23,974 nucleotides of DNA from JAGPFW01 sp964535155 (GTDB taxonomy: Bacteria > Patescibacteriota > WWE3 > UBA101185 > UBA10185), in the NCBI GenBank assembly GCA_964535155.1, contig CAZHSR010000010.1:1-23974 (forward strand), given 5' to 3'. The notes under the pieces are model-generated. The model saw nothing but the letters and a program-made list of their open reading frames with translations, searched no databases and was not told the origin of the DNA. The translations under genes and the position numbers were made by a program. Below are positions 1 through 7,348 of this stretch, piece by piece; the stretch's first letter is position 1; the number at the start of each line of letters is the position of its first letter.

Positions 1-1160
1 TCCAAATAAATTACGGTTCCCCACCAAGCATAATTTTGCAATTTAGTCCCAGTTTTCCCCCCAACATTTACCAAACTCTCGCTTAATCCCGAAGGATTCT
101 TTCCTTCCACTACTTTGTATTCCTGCACCAAAGCCTGTTTTTGCTCATTTACAAAAAGCTCAAAACTCTTTTGATTTCTCTTAACTGCAAACACTCCAAA
201 CTTATCTGGAATTGGTCCACTTGCAGGAATTGCTCCATTTTCCAAGTGCGTTAAAATTGCAATTTTTTGCAACCCCTCAATGGAAGGTTTTGTTACATCA
301 CAACAAGAAGTATCTAGCCAAGGATGTACAATTTCCACCAAGAATTCCTCGTTTTTAATACTTGTTGTGGGAGGTTTTACTTGCAAGGCTCTTAACCATT
401 TTATTGCCCTTACAATTTCTTCAGTTTCTGCTTTGTACTGTTGTCTAAATCCAATATCTCCTCGATTAACTTGAGCTATTTCAAAAACAAGCCCTTCAAA
501 TTTTATAAAATCCAAAAAGTAATCTTGATTACAATTTTTAACTTCAAAAGAAGCTGTTTCTGCGCCATCCACATAAGAAGTAAAAACTGGCCCTATTTCT
601 TTTTGAGGGGGACATTCCAGTTTAAACTTTTCCACTTTTCTTTCTGCTAAATCCCAAGTATTTCTTTCAATGTCTTCAAAAACCGAAATCTTTACTAAAA
701 ATCCTTCTTCTAAGTTATGCTCTTTTTCCAGTTCAACAGGCACATTATTTTTTCCACTTATCATAAAAAACGCGGGTTCTGTGGAAAAAGCTCCTTTTTG
801 AGTCAAGTTATGCTCATCAATGTTGTAGTCAAAGGAAAATTTATATGGACCCGACTCAAAAGTGGTAACAGGGTTTATTGGTTCTGGCTCTGGTATTACA
901 ACTGGTGCAACAATCTCTTCCTCTTTGCCGTTTCCTTGTAACAATGGAATCATATCTGTTGTTAAAGCTAAATAAACTGCTCCCGCCGAAAAGATTACAA
1001 ACAATGGAATTAAGATTTTCCAAATAATAGACACCTTCCCTTTTCTCACCTTTTTTTCCGGACTAGAGGGAGCCGCTAAATTATCCGAAGAATTTGTTTC
1101 ATAATTAAAAGAATTATCTCCTCCTAAAGGGGTATTATTCACAACTGGGTTTTCTTCCAT
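1..1160 (-). CDS. Single-pass membrane protein of unknown function (3' end outside window)
   Basis: The reading frame is open on the minus strand from an ATG at 1158-1160 to the left edge of the window, about 386 codons with no stop, so the C-terminus is missing. The first ~40 residues are polar and rich in Asn, Pro and Ser. A basic stretch (KKVRKGK) precedes a single hydrophobic segment at about residues 45-67 (IIWKILIPLFVIFSAGAVYL), then a Pro/Glu-rich linker and a large soluble region. This suggests a cytoplasmic N-tail, one membrane anchor and an extracytoplasmic domain. The soluble part has several Cys, including a CC pair near residue 293. The start lies two bases after the stop of the M3 peptidase gene, so the two are probably cotranscribed. 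No clear Shine-Dalgarno sequence is visible. I do not recognise the family. Confidence 0.75.
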   Translation of the reverse strand, partial: MEENPVVNNTPLGGDNSFNYETNSSDNLAAPSSPEKKVRKGKVSIIWKILIPLFVIFSAGAVYLALTTDMIPLLQGNGKEEEIVAPVVIPEPEPINPVTTFESGPYKFSFDYNIDEHNLTQKGAFSTEPAFFMISGKNNVPVELEKEHNLEEGFLVKISVFEDIERNTWDLAERKVEKFKLECPPQKEIGPVFTSYVDGAETASFEVKNCNQDYFLDFIKFEGLVFEIAQVNRGDIGFRQQYKAETEEIVRAIKWLRALQVKPPTTSIKNEEFLVEIVHPWLDTSCCDVTKPSIEGLQKIAILTHLENGAIPASGPIPDKFGVFAVKRNQKSFELFVNEQKQALVQEYKVVEGKNPSGLSESLVNVGGKTGTKLQNYAWWGTVIYL

Positions 1161-1162
1161 GT

Positions 1163-2908
1163 TTAAATTTTCCCAAGTTTTTGGGCTAATGTCCATGTTT
1201 CATCCAAGAGTGCTTTTTGTTCTTGCAATCCTTCTTCCCAAAATTCTTTTTTTGAAATGTCTATTCCAACTTTTGCAAACGCATCCTTTGGTGAAATACT
1301 TGTACCTAAAGACAGCAATTCCTTAAAATTATTTATAAACCCAGAATCATTTCTCACCTTTTGTTGCAGATTTTTTGAAATCAAAAGTCCACTTGCATAA
1401 GAATAAACATAAAAGAAATTTCTTATGTGAGACCAATAAACCCACCAATTCTCCGAACCTTTTGACTGCTCCACAAAATTTCCCATGTAAGCTTGCATAT
1501 TTTTTTGAAACAAAATTCCAATTTCTTCTGCCGACAAATAACTCTTTTCTTCATGACTTTTATGCAATTCCAATTCAAATTTATAACAAGCAATTTGCCT
1601 TTGAATAGAAGAAACTTGGTCATTTAATTGCTCCATTTGTAATGCCAATCTTTCTTCATCGCCCATTTTTTGAGCAACTTCTTGCAAAACAAAGTCCTCC
1701 ATAAAAGTGCTTGCTACTTCCGCTATTGCCAAAGAAGCCCCGTCATTTAAAGAATTTTGACTCTTTCTTGCCAGTTCAAAATGAATTGCATGCCCCATTT
1801 CGTGAGCAATTGTCGTTATGTCTCTAATCTTCTCTAAATAATTTAGGTAAATAAAAATGGGTTGTTTTTGCAAATTAGAAATGCACGCTGCTCCCGAATC
1901 TTTATCTTTTTTTGGAAATGCATCTATTTGGCCTTTTTCCAAATAAGCTGTAAAAAATTGACCAAATTCCGGATCCAATTTAGCAAAAGTCTTTTCTACA
2001 ATTTTTGTGGCCTCCTCAAATTTAAACTTTTTCTCAATTTCCCCATAAGAGACATTTCTTTCGTGATATTCAAGCTTTTCTTGCTTTAATAACTTGGCTT
2101 TTAGCTCATAAAACTTTGCAGAAATAGCAAAATTATTTTCCACAGCTTTTATTAACGCCTCAACAACCGATGAATCTATGTCGTCTGCAATATGCCTTGC
2201 CCCGTCTGGATATTTAAAGCCCCTTAAATCCCTATCAATTTTTTCATTTTCCAAAATTGCATTAATTTCATGTTCCGCCTCATCCAAATGAGTTGCTAAA
2301 ATTTCATTAAACCAATTTGCTGCCCTATCCCTTGTTGGCTTATCTTTATTGCTTAACAAATCAAGAATCTCTGCCATGTTTTTCCCTTCTCGTTCCTCCT
2401 TTGAGAGCAGATTTTCCACCATTTCTACCCAATTTCCATGTGTAACTTTAGACTTTAAATTCATTATTTTTTCTTCAGGCTCGGACAGAAGGTACTTTGC
2501 GTTTTCAAAAAGGGTTTCCAAAAAATGTTTATATTCTGCAAGTTCCAGCGAATTTAAAAACACCTCTTGAATTTCTGGTGAAACTTTGGATAAGTATAGG
2601 TTAAAAAATTCCAATTCATTTACAAGATTTATAGCTTCTTGATGTAATTTATTATATTTTGCTTTTATCTCTGGATTATTTTGATCTAAAATCGATTGGA
2701 GGCTCAGCTTAAAAAGAGAATCCCCTCCAACTCCAAAATTTTTCTCTAAATTTTCATACTCATCCAAAGCTTCCCTTAAAAACTTTGGATCCTTCAAATA
2801 TTCTCCATTATTTCGCCACTTTTCTACAAAATCCAAATTGGCTTTTTTAACTTTTTCAAAATCATTCTCTTTTAATGCGGATAAATTCCAAGAAGTACAT
2901 ATTTTCAT
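1163..2908 (-). CDS. pepF: M3 family oligoendopeptidase (PepF/thimet-like metallopeptidase)
   Basis: The 581-residue protein has the M3 zinc-protease signature HEMGH at residues 369-373. The expected downstream zinc ligand Glu lies at about 397 in AEVAST, and the N-terminal half is a long helical region typical of oligoendopeptidase F-type enzymes. It has no signal peptide, so it is probably cytosolic and cleaves short peptides. The length matches the usual ~560-600 residues. The ATG at 2908 is preceded on the minus strand by an extended -10 element (TG, T, TAAGAT) ending six bases before the start, so the mRNA is probably leaderless. The membrane-protein gene follows after two bases and is likely in the same transcript. 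Family assignment is firm; whether it is orthologous to PepF proper cannot be told here. Confidence 0.93.
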   Translation of the reverse strand: MKICTSWNLSALKENDFEKVKKANLDFVEKWRNNGEYLKDPKFLREALDEYENLEKNFGVGGDSLFKLSLQSILDQNNPEIKAKYNKLHQEAINLVNELEFFNLYLSKVSPEIQEVFLNSLELAEYKHFLETLFENAKYLLSEPEEKIMNLKSKVTHGNWVEMVENLLSKEEREGKNMAEILDLLSNKDKPTRDRAANWFNEILATHLDEAEHEINAILENEKIDRDLRGFKYPDGARHIADDIDSSVVEALIKAVENNFAISAKFYELKAKLLKQEKLEYHERNVSYGEIEKKFKFEEATKIVEKTFAKLDPEFGQFFTAYLEKGQIDAFPKKDKDSGAACISNLQKQPIFIYLNYLEKIRDITTIAHEMGHAIHFELARKSQNSLNDGASLAIAEVASTFMEDFVLQEVAQKMGDEERLALQMEQLNDQVSSIQRQIACYKFELELHKSHEEKSYLSAEEIGILFQKNMQAYMGNFVEQSKGSENWWVYWSHIRNFFYVYSYASGLLISKNLQQKVRNDSGFINNFKELLSLGTSISPKDAFAKVGIDISKKEFWEEGLQEQKALLDETWTLAQKLGKI

Positions 2909-2914
2909 GAGAAA

Positions 2915-2923
2915 ATCTTAACA
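2915..2923 (-). promoter_or_regulatory. Extended -10 promoter of the M3 peptidase gene, leaderless type
   Basis: On the minus strand, TG (2923-2922), one base, then TAAGAT (2920-2915). Six bases separate the hexamer from the ATG at 2908, which puts the expected transcription start on or beside the start codon. No convincing -35 is seen, as is normal with a TG extension. Confidence 0.55.
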
Positions 2924-2945
2924 CAGTTGTTCCAACCCAGGTGGA

Positions 2946-2974
2946 TTGACAATAAAAAGCACTTTTGTTAAACT
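2946..2974 (+). promoter_or_regulatory. greA promoter
   Basis: A perfect -35 TTGACA (2946-2951), a 17-base spacer ending in the TG extension (2966-2967), and the -10 TAAACT (2969-2974). Transcription should start near 2981 and give a leader of about 97 nt before greA. It diverges from the M3 peptidase promoter. Confidence 0.65.
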
Positions 2975-3025
2975 TCCCGTGTTCGTTTACTGAGCAGATT
3001 ATTGCTTTTATAGCTTCAACTTAGC

Positions 3026-3049
3026 CAACGCCCAAGAGGCGTTGTTTTT
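3026..3049 (+). terminator. Intrinsic-terminator-like hairpin in the greA leader (attenuator candidate)
   Basis: A perfect 7-bp stem CAACGCC (3026-3032) and GGCGTTG (3038-3044) with a five-base loop is followed by TTTTT (3045-3049). The U tract is only on the plus-strand side and the upstream gene points away, so the hairpin can only act on the transcript heading into greA. It lies about 45 nt after the predicted start and 29 nt before the greA ATG. A perfect palindrome GTAAGCTTAC (3056-3065) follows just upstream of the ribosome binding site and may form an alternative structure. Confidence 0.6.
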
Positions 3050-3077
3050 GTCTCTGTAAGCTTACTGGAGAAAAAAT

Positions 3078-3551
3078 ATGTCAAAAACTAATACAGATAC
3101 CGTTTATTTAACAAAAGACGGCCTAGAAAAATTAAAAAATGAGCTTTCGGAATTATTGAAAGAAAAAAGACCCGCTGTTGCTCAAAGAATAAAAGAAGCA
3201 AGAGATATGGGAGATATTTCTGAAAATGCCGAATATGATGCAGCTCGTCAAGAGCAAGCCTTTGTAGAAGGTCGTATTGCAGAATTGGAAGAGCTTATTA
3301 AAAACGCCGAGGTTATAACAAAAGAGGCTAATACTGGAGAAGTGCAGATCGGTTGTAAAGTAACCGTTAAAATTGACGGCGGAGAAGAGACTTTTCATAT
3401 TGTTGGTGCTCAAGAGGCTGACCCTATGGACAATAAGATTTCACATGAGTCTCCCTTGGGTGCATCTTTGGTAGGGAAAAAGATTGGGGATACTTTTGAG
3501 GTGGAGGCTCCTATTGGGATGTTGACTTATAAGATTGTTAAGATTTCTTAA
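3078..3551 (+). CDS. greA: Transcription elongation factor GreA
   Basis: The 157-residue length is exactly typical of GreA. The N-terminal coiled-coil domain (about residues 1-78) carries the signature GDISENAEYDAA, with the two acidic tip residues Asp46 and Glu49 that position the catalytic Mg2+ in the RNA polymerase secondary channel. The C-terminal FKBP-like domain spans about 85-157 (ending in ESPLGASLVGKKIGDTFEVE and a final TYKIVKIS). It rescues backtracked RNA polymerase by stimulating transcript cleavage. The ATG at 3078 follows a clear TGGAG seven bases upstream, one of the few genes here with a real leader and Shine-Dalgarno sequence. That leader contains a terminator-like hairpin, which suggests regulation by attenuation. 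lysS follows 54 bases downstream with its own possible promoter. Confidence 0.97.
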   Translation: MSKTNTDTVYLTKDGLEKLKNELSELLKEKRPAVAQRIKEARDMGDISENAEYDAARQEQAFVEGRIAELEELIKNAEVITKEANTGEVQIGCKVTVKIDGGEETFHIVGAQEADPMDNKISHESPLGASLVGKKIGDTFEVEAPIGMLTYKIVKIS

Positions 3552-3570
3552 AAGAAAAACCTGTTTTCCC

Positions 3571-3599
3571 TTGAATAAAGCCCTCTTTTGTGGTTTTAT
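3571..3599 (+). promoter_or_regulatory. Candidate lysS promoter, leaderless type
   Basis: TTGAAT (3571-3576), a 17-base spacer ending in TG-G (3591-3593), then TTTTAT (3594-3599), six bases before the ATG at 3606. The -10 match is moderate (4 of 6), but the spacing and TG extension fit the pattern seen at other genes in the window. Confidence 0.4.
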
Positions 3600-3605
3600 G
3601 TTTGC

Positions 3606-5108
3606 ATGTCAACATTATTGGACTTAAGAAATGCCCGTCTTGAAAAATTTTCCAAGCTTAAAAGTTTGGGAATTGACCCTTATCCCGCAAAAAGCAACAA
3701 AGACATTGATATTGGTGAAATAGTCGCAAATTTTGAATCTCATGAAGCCAAAGAAGTTGTTGTCTCTGGAAGAATTATTTCCATAAGAACCCATGGAAGC
3801 TTAGTCTTTTTAGATGTTAGGGACGCCTCTGGAGAAGTGCAGTTTTACATAAAAGAAGATGCCTATTCTGGTGCCAATTATTCTCAAAGCGAATTGAAAT
3901 TTACCGATTTACCCTTGCTTGACACAGGCGACTTTGTTGAAGGCTCTGGAACCGTTGTTAAAACTCAAAGAGGTGAGATTTCTGTTGCAGTTAGCAAATT
4001 AAGGCTACTTGCAAAATCCCTTCGCCCTATGCCATTAAGTTGGGAAGGATTGCAGGACAAAGAGACTCGATTGAGACGCAGATATGTGGACACTAATGTA
4101 AACAAAGAGGTTTATGACAGATTCATTCGCAGGTCAAAATTTTGGCAAGCTCACAGAGACTTTTTTAATTCCAAAGGATTCATGGAAATGAACATTCCTG
4201 TTTTGGAATTAACCCCTGGAGGTGCCGATGCAAAGCCTTTTGTAACTCACATGGATTCCATTGACCAAGACTTTTATCTAAGAATTTCTCAGGAATTGTA
4301 TTTAAAGCGTTTAATTGGAGGCGGTTATGAAAAAGTTTATGAAATTGGACCTAGATTTAGGAACGAAGGCCTTTCGGATGAGCATTTACCAGAACACATA
4401 GCCATGGAATTTTATTGGGCATATGCAGATTACAAGGACGGAATGCACTTTATTAAGGAACTTTTTAATTATGTAATTAAGCAAGTTTATGGGGATAAGG
4501 CAGTTTTTAATATTCGCGGATTTGAGGTAGATTTTTCCAAAGATTGGGAAACTTTAGACTTTGGAGAAGTTTTTGAAAAAGCTTATGGTGTAAGCCCTTA
4601 TGACATTTCTTTAGAAGCCGTAAAAGAGCTTTTGAAAAAAGCAGGGTTAAAAGTTGATGGGACGACAAACATTCCTAGAGGAGTTGATTCCCTTTGGAAA
4701 AAGTTACGAGGAGAAATTGCAGGACCAGCCTTTTTGGTAAATCACCCCAAGTACTTGTCGCCTCTGCAAAAGGCAAGTACCACAAACCCAAATGTGGTAG
4801 AAAGATTTCAGCCCATTATTGCAGGAAGTGAGTTAGGAAATGGCTGGACAGAAGTAAATGACCCAATAGACCAGTTTGAAAGGTTTTCAGAACAGCAAAA
4901 AATGCGAGATGCAGGCGATGAAGAAGCTCAATTTTTGGATATTGATTATGTAGAAATGTTGGAATATGGGATGCCCCCAACATTTGGTTATGGTCATTCG
5001 GAAAGAGTATTTTGGTTCTTGGAAGATGTCCCCGCAAGAGAAGGGGTGCCGTTCCCTCAATTGAAGCAAGAAATGGATTCAACAACAAAAAGTATATATA
5101 ATCTGTAA
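3606..5108 (+). CDS. lysS: Lysyl-tRNA synthetase, class II
   Basis: The protein charges tRNA-Lys with lysine in the cytosol. Starting at the ATG at 3606 it has 500 residues, normal for bacterial class II LysRS. The N-terminal OB-fold anticodon-binding domain (about 50-135) contains SGRIISIRTHGSLVFLDVRD. Class II motif 2 appears as PRFRNEG (about 249-255). The lysine-site region ELGNGWTEVNDPIDQ and the DAGDEEAQFLDIDYVEMLEYG block match E. coli LysS closely. Motif 3 is unusual: GYGHSER (461-467) replaces the usual GxGxGxDR pattern and is one residue shorter between the conserved PPT and Arg. A TTG codon at 3588 would add six residues, but the ATG is better supported because a -10-like element ends six bases before it. 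The end of the gene carries the TATAAT of the next ORF. Confidence 0.95.
   Translation: MSTLLDLRNARLEKFSKLKSLGIDPYPAKSNKDIDIGEIVANFESHEAKEVVVSGRIISIRTHGSLVFLDVRDASGEVQFYIKEDAYSGANYSQSELKFTDLPLLDTGDFVEGSGTVVKTQRGEISVAVSKLRLLAKSLRPMPLSWEGLQDKETRLRRRYVDTNVNKEVYDRFIRRSKFWQAHRDFFNSKGFMEMNIPVLELTPGGADAKPFVTHMDSIDQDFYLRISQELYLKRLIGGGYEKVYEIGPRFRNEGLSDEHLPEHIAMEFYWAYADYKDGMHFIKELFNYVIKQVYGDKAVFNIRGFEVDFSKDWETLDFGEVFEKAYGVSPYDISLEAVKELLKKAGLKVDGTTNIPRGVDSLWKKLRGEIAGPAFLVNHPKYLSPLQKASTTNPNVVERFQPIIAGSELGNGWTEVNDPIDQFERFSEQQKMRDAGDEEAQFLDIDYVEMLEYGMPPTFGYGHSERVFWFLEDVPAREGVPFPQLKQEMDSTTKSIYNL
5097..5102 (+). promoter_or_regulatory. -10 element before the 63-residue ORF and serS
   Basis: A perfect TATAAT overlaps the last codons of lysS and ends nine bases before the ATG at 5112, consistent with a leaderless start. 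There is no clear -35 and no TG extension, so this could be a secondary promoter in the lysS-serS operon. Confidence 0.4.
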
Positions 5109-5111
5109 AGT

Positions 5112-5303
5112 ATGCAAACAAACACTGAAATAAAAGAGCAAAAAGAAGTAGAAAAAGTAGCCGATAACTTGGAAGGAGTCTCTTTTTCTGGAGGAAATGA
5201 GCTAGGAGAGGCTGTGCAAGATGTAACTCCAGAGAAAAAAGGAATTTTAGCCAAGATACTTCAGTTATTTAAAAAGAAATCAAGTTCTGCCAATAATAAA
5301 TAA
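5112..5303 (+). CDS. Small 63-residue protein with a C-terminal amphipathic basic helix, unknown function
   Basis: This short ORF fills the gap between lysS (stop at 5108) and serS. Its stop overlaps the serS start as TAATG, the same junction type as between serS and the next gene, which argues that it is translated. The first ~40 residues are hydrophilic and acidic, probably disordered. The end, KKGILAKILQLFKKK (about 42-56), is a short hydrophobic/basic stretch that could be a membrane-binding amphipathic helix or nucleic-acid contact. A perfect TATAAT ends nine bases upstream of the ATG. I do not recognise a family. It could be a real small protein or a translational-coupling leader for serS. 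Confidence 0.6.
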   Translation: MQTNTEIKEQKEVEKVADNLEGVSFSGGNELGEAVQDVTPEKKGILAKILQLFKKKSSSANNK

Positions 5304-6646
5304 TGCTAGACATAGACTTTATTAGAAAAAATCCAGAAATAGTTGCTCAGAACATAATCAATAGGCAAGTTAAAGATGTTGATTTTACGGCCTTCTTAGA
5401 ATTGGATTCTCGTTGTAGGGATGCCTTGCGTTTGCTTGAGACCAAACGAGCTTTGCGAAATTCCCTCTCTGAAGCTGTTTCCAAAGTTGCCCCAGAAGAA
5501 AAAGAAGCTTTAATAAAAGAGGCCTCCCAAGTAAAAAAGGATATTCAAGAACTGGAGGAAGAGTATAAAAATCTAGATCTGCAAGTACAGGAAATTTTAG
5601 CTCGTATCCCAAACCTGTCCTCTCCAGAAATGCCTGTTGGACAAGCAGAAGAAGATAATGAGGTTTTAAAAGTTTGGTTACCTGGGAGCGGTTATATAAA
5701 GGGACCTTTTTCCTATTCAGACCCAACTTACATGCCAGAAACCGATTTTGCTCACAAAGACCATGTAACCCTGGGCGAAGAACTGGATTTAATTGATATT
5801 AAACAAAGTGCCATAGTTTCTGGGAGTAGATTTTGTTACTTAAAAAACGAAGCGGCTCTATTACAGGACGCCCTTTTTGCAATGCTAAAATTAGAGCTTC
5901 AAAAGAGGGGATTTATGCCCATTATTCCGCCACTCTTAGTACGAGAAAGGTCTCTTTTTGGCACAAGTCACTTCCCAGAAGGAAGAGAATATGTTTACAA
6001 AATAGAAAATTTTAACGTGGAAGAAAATAATGAGCTTTATTTGGTTGGATCTTCAGAACCTTCCAATTTCTCTTACTTTATTGATAAAACCCTGGATCCC
6101 AAAGAGTTGCCAATAAAACTTTATGCACAGACAACTTGTTTCAGAAGTGAAGTTGGCTCTTGGGGAAAGGATGTCCGCGGAATAAAACGAGTTCATCAGT
6201 TTGATAAATTAGAAATGAACTGTGTCTGTCTGCCAGAACAGTCTGCTCAAATTTTTGAGGAATTTTCAGAAATAAATGAATGGATGCTTCAATCATTAAA
6301 ATTGCCCTACAGAATTATTAATAAATGCACTGCTGATGCAGGTTATAACGCCTCCTATTTACAACATGATTTTGATTATTGGCGACCAGGTGAAAGAGAA
6401 TTTATGGAAGGTGGAACAAATACTATTACAACAGATTATCAGGCTAGAAGATTAAATATTAGATATAAAGCCGAAAAAGGAACAGAATTTGTGCATACTG
6501 TAAATGATACCGCTTGCGCTGTTGGAAGGGCTATTATTGCCATTTTAGAAAACTATCAACAAGCAGATGGCTCCGTACTTATTCCAGAAGTTTTGCGTCC
6601 TTTCATGAATGGAAAGGAAAGAATTACCCGAAAGGAAAATAAATAA
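5303..6646 (+). CDS. serS: Seryl-tRNA synthetase
   Basis: The 447-residue length is slightly longer than the usual ~425. The N-terminal domain (about 1-105) starts with the typical LDIDFIRKNPEIVAQNIINR and contains the long tRNA-binding coiled coil rich in Lys and Glu. The catalytic core has motif 2 (FRSEVGSWGKDVRGIKRVHQF, about 280-300) and motif 3 ending in AILENYQQADGSVLIPEVLRP. It charges tRNA-Ser (and tRNA-Sec where present). Two signature segments differ from the common bacterial form: SSE (about 250-252) stands where TAE usually lies, and NDTACAVGR (401-409) replaces the usual NGS-x-LAVGR. The essential Glu and Arg are retained, so the enzyme should be active. The start overlaps the upstream ORF and the stop overlaps the downstream gene, both as TAATG. 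Confidence 0.96.
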   Translation: MLDIDFIRKNPEIVAQNIINRQVKDVDFTAFLELDSRCRDALRLLETKRALRNSLSEAVSKVAPEEKEALIKEASQVKKDIQELEEEYKNLDLQVQEILARIPNLSSPEMPVGQAEEDNEVLKVWLPGSGYIKGPFSYSDPTYMPETDFAHKDHVTLGEELDLIDIKQSAIVSGSRFCYLKNEAALLQDALFAMLKLELQKRGFMPIIPPLLVRERSLFGTSHFPEGREYVYKIENFNVEENNELYLVGSSEPSNFSYFIDKTLDPKELPIKLYAQTTCFRSEVGSWGKDVRGIKRVHQFDKLEMNCVCLPEQSAQIFEEFSEINEWMLQSLKLPYRIINKCTADAGYNASYLQHDFDYWRPGEREFMEGGTNTITTDYQARRLNIRYKAEKGTEFVHTVNDTACAVGRAIIAILENYQQADGSVLIPEVLRPFMNGKERITRKENK

Positions 6647-7341
6647 TGTCCGTTTTTTCAGGGCTTCATTTGCCCGAAGTTCTTGTGGAAACTTCTTCTC
6701 AGTACAATGAAAGTATTAAGGTTTTGAAATCAGGCGATGTTTTAAAGCTAAGCGTTGATAATTTTGTTCAGTCTTTAAGCAAGAACTCAAAAAATGCCGC
6801 AAAACTTTGTTGGGGTGAAACATTAAATATCATAAAAGAGCAAACGGTTGAAATGTCCCCGCGGAATGTTTTAGTTCTAGGGCTTGGTGGAGGTACTATG
6901 CAACATTTTGTTCATGACTCTTTTCCAGAGGCAAATATGGTCAGTGTGGAAATTGATCAGGTAATTGTGGATTTGGCAAGACAATACTTTGACCTAGACT
7001 CCATTGGAAATCACAAAATTATTGTAGATGACGCCTTTAGATTTGTTGTTGACCCAGAAACTTATGGAATAAACAAACAAACTTTTGATGTAATTGTTGT
7101 GGATACAGTTTTAGGCGATGACTTTCCTGATCTTGCCTCTTCTGGTAATTTTTTAGGTGCTATTAAAGCCTTGGCTTTACCAACAGGTCTTGTCATTTTC
7201 AACCGAATTTACTTAGACGAATATCAAGAATCCGCTAATGCATTTAAAGGCCTTGTAGAAGGCTTTTTCTCTGATGTAAAAACAAAAATTGTGGCAGGCT
7301 ACACAAATTCCGACAATATTTTAATTTACGGAAGGGCTTAA
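6646..7341 (+). CDS. Spermidine-synthase-like class I methyltransferase-fold protein
   Basis: The 231-residue protein has a Rossmann-like SAM-binding core. VLVLGLGGGTM (about 75-85) is the glycine-rich loop, VSVEID (99-104) holds the acidic residue after strand 2, VDDAFRFV (127-134) is the motif typical of spermidine synthase-like proteins, and VIVVDTV (149-155) is the following strand. It is shorter than true spermidine synthases (~280 residues) and has a divergent N-terminal region, so polyamine synthesis is not established. Such fused or stand-alone domains are common and mostly uncharacterised. The ATG overlaps the serS stop, with AAAGGA a few bases upstream, which indicates translational coupling. 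uppP follows after seven bases. Confidence 0.8.
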   Translation: MSVFSGLHLPEVLVETSSQYNESIKVLKSGDVLKLSVDNFVQSLSKNSKNAAKLCWGETLNIIKEQTVEMSPRNVLVLGLGGGTMQHFVHDSFPEANMVSVEIDQVIVDLARQYFDLDSIGNHKIIVDDAFRFVVDPETYGINKQTFDVIVVDTVLGDDFPDLASSGNFLGAIKALALPTGLVIFNRIYLDEYQESANAFKGLVEGFFSDVKTKIVAGYTNSDNILIYGRA

Positions 7342-7348
7342 AATTCAT

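Noticed and set aside
3588..3605. TTG start adding six residues to LysRS
   Set aside because: The ATG at 3606 has a -10-like element at leaderless spacing and gives the normal LysRS N-terminus.
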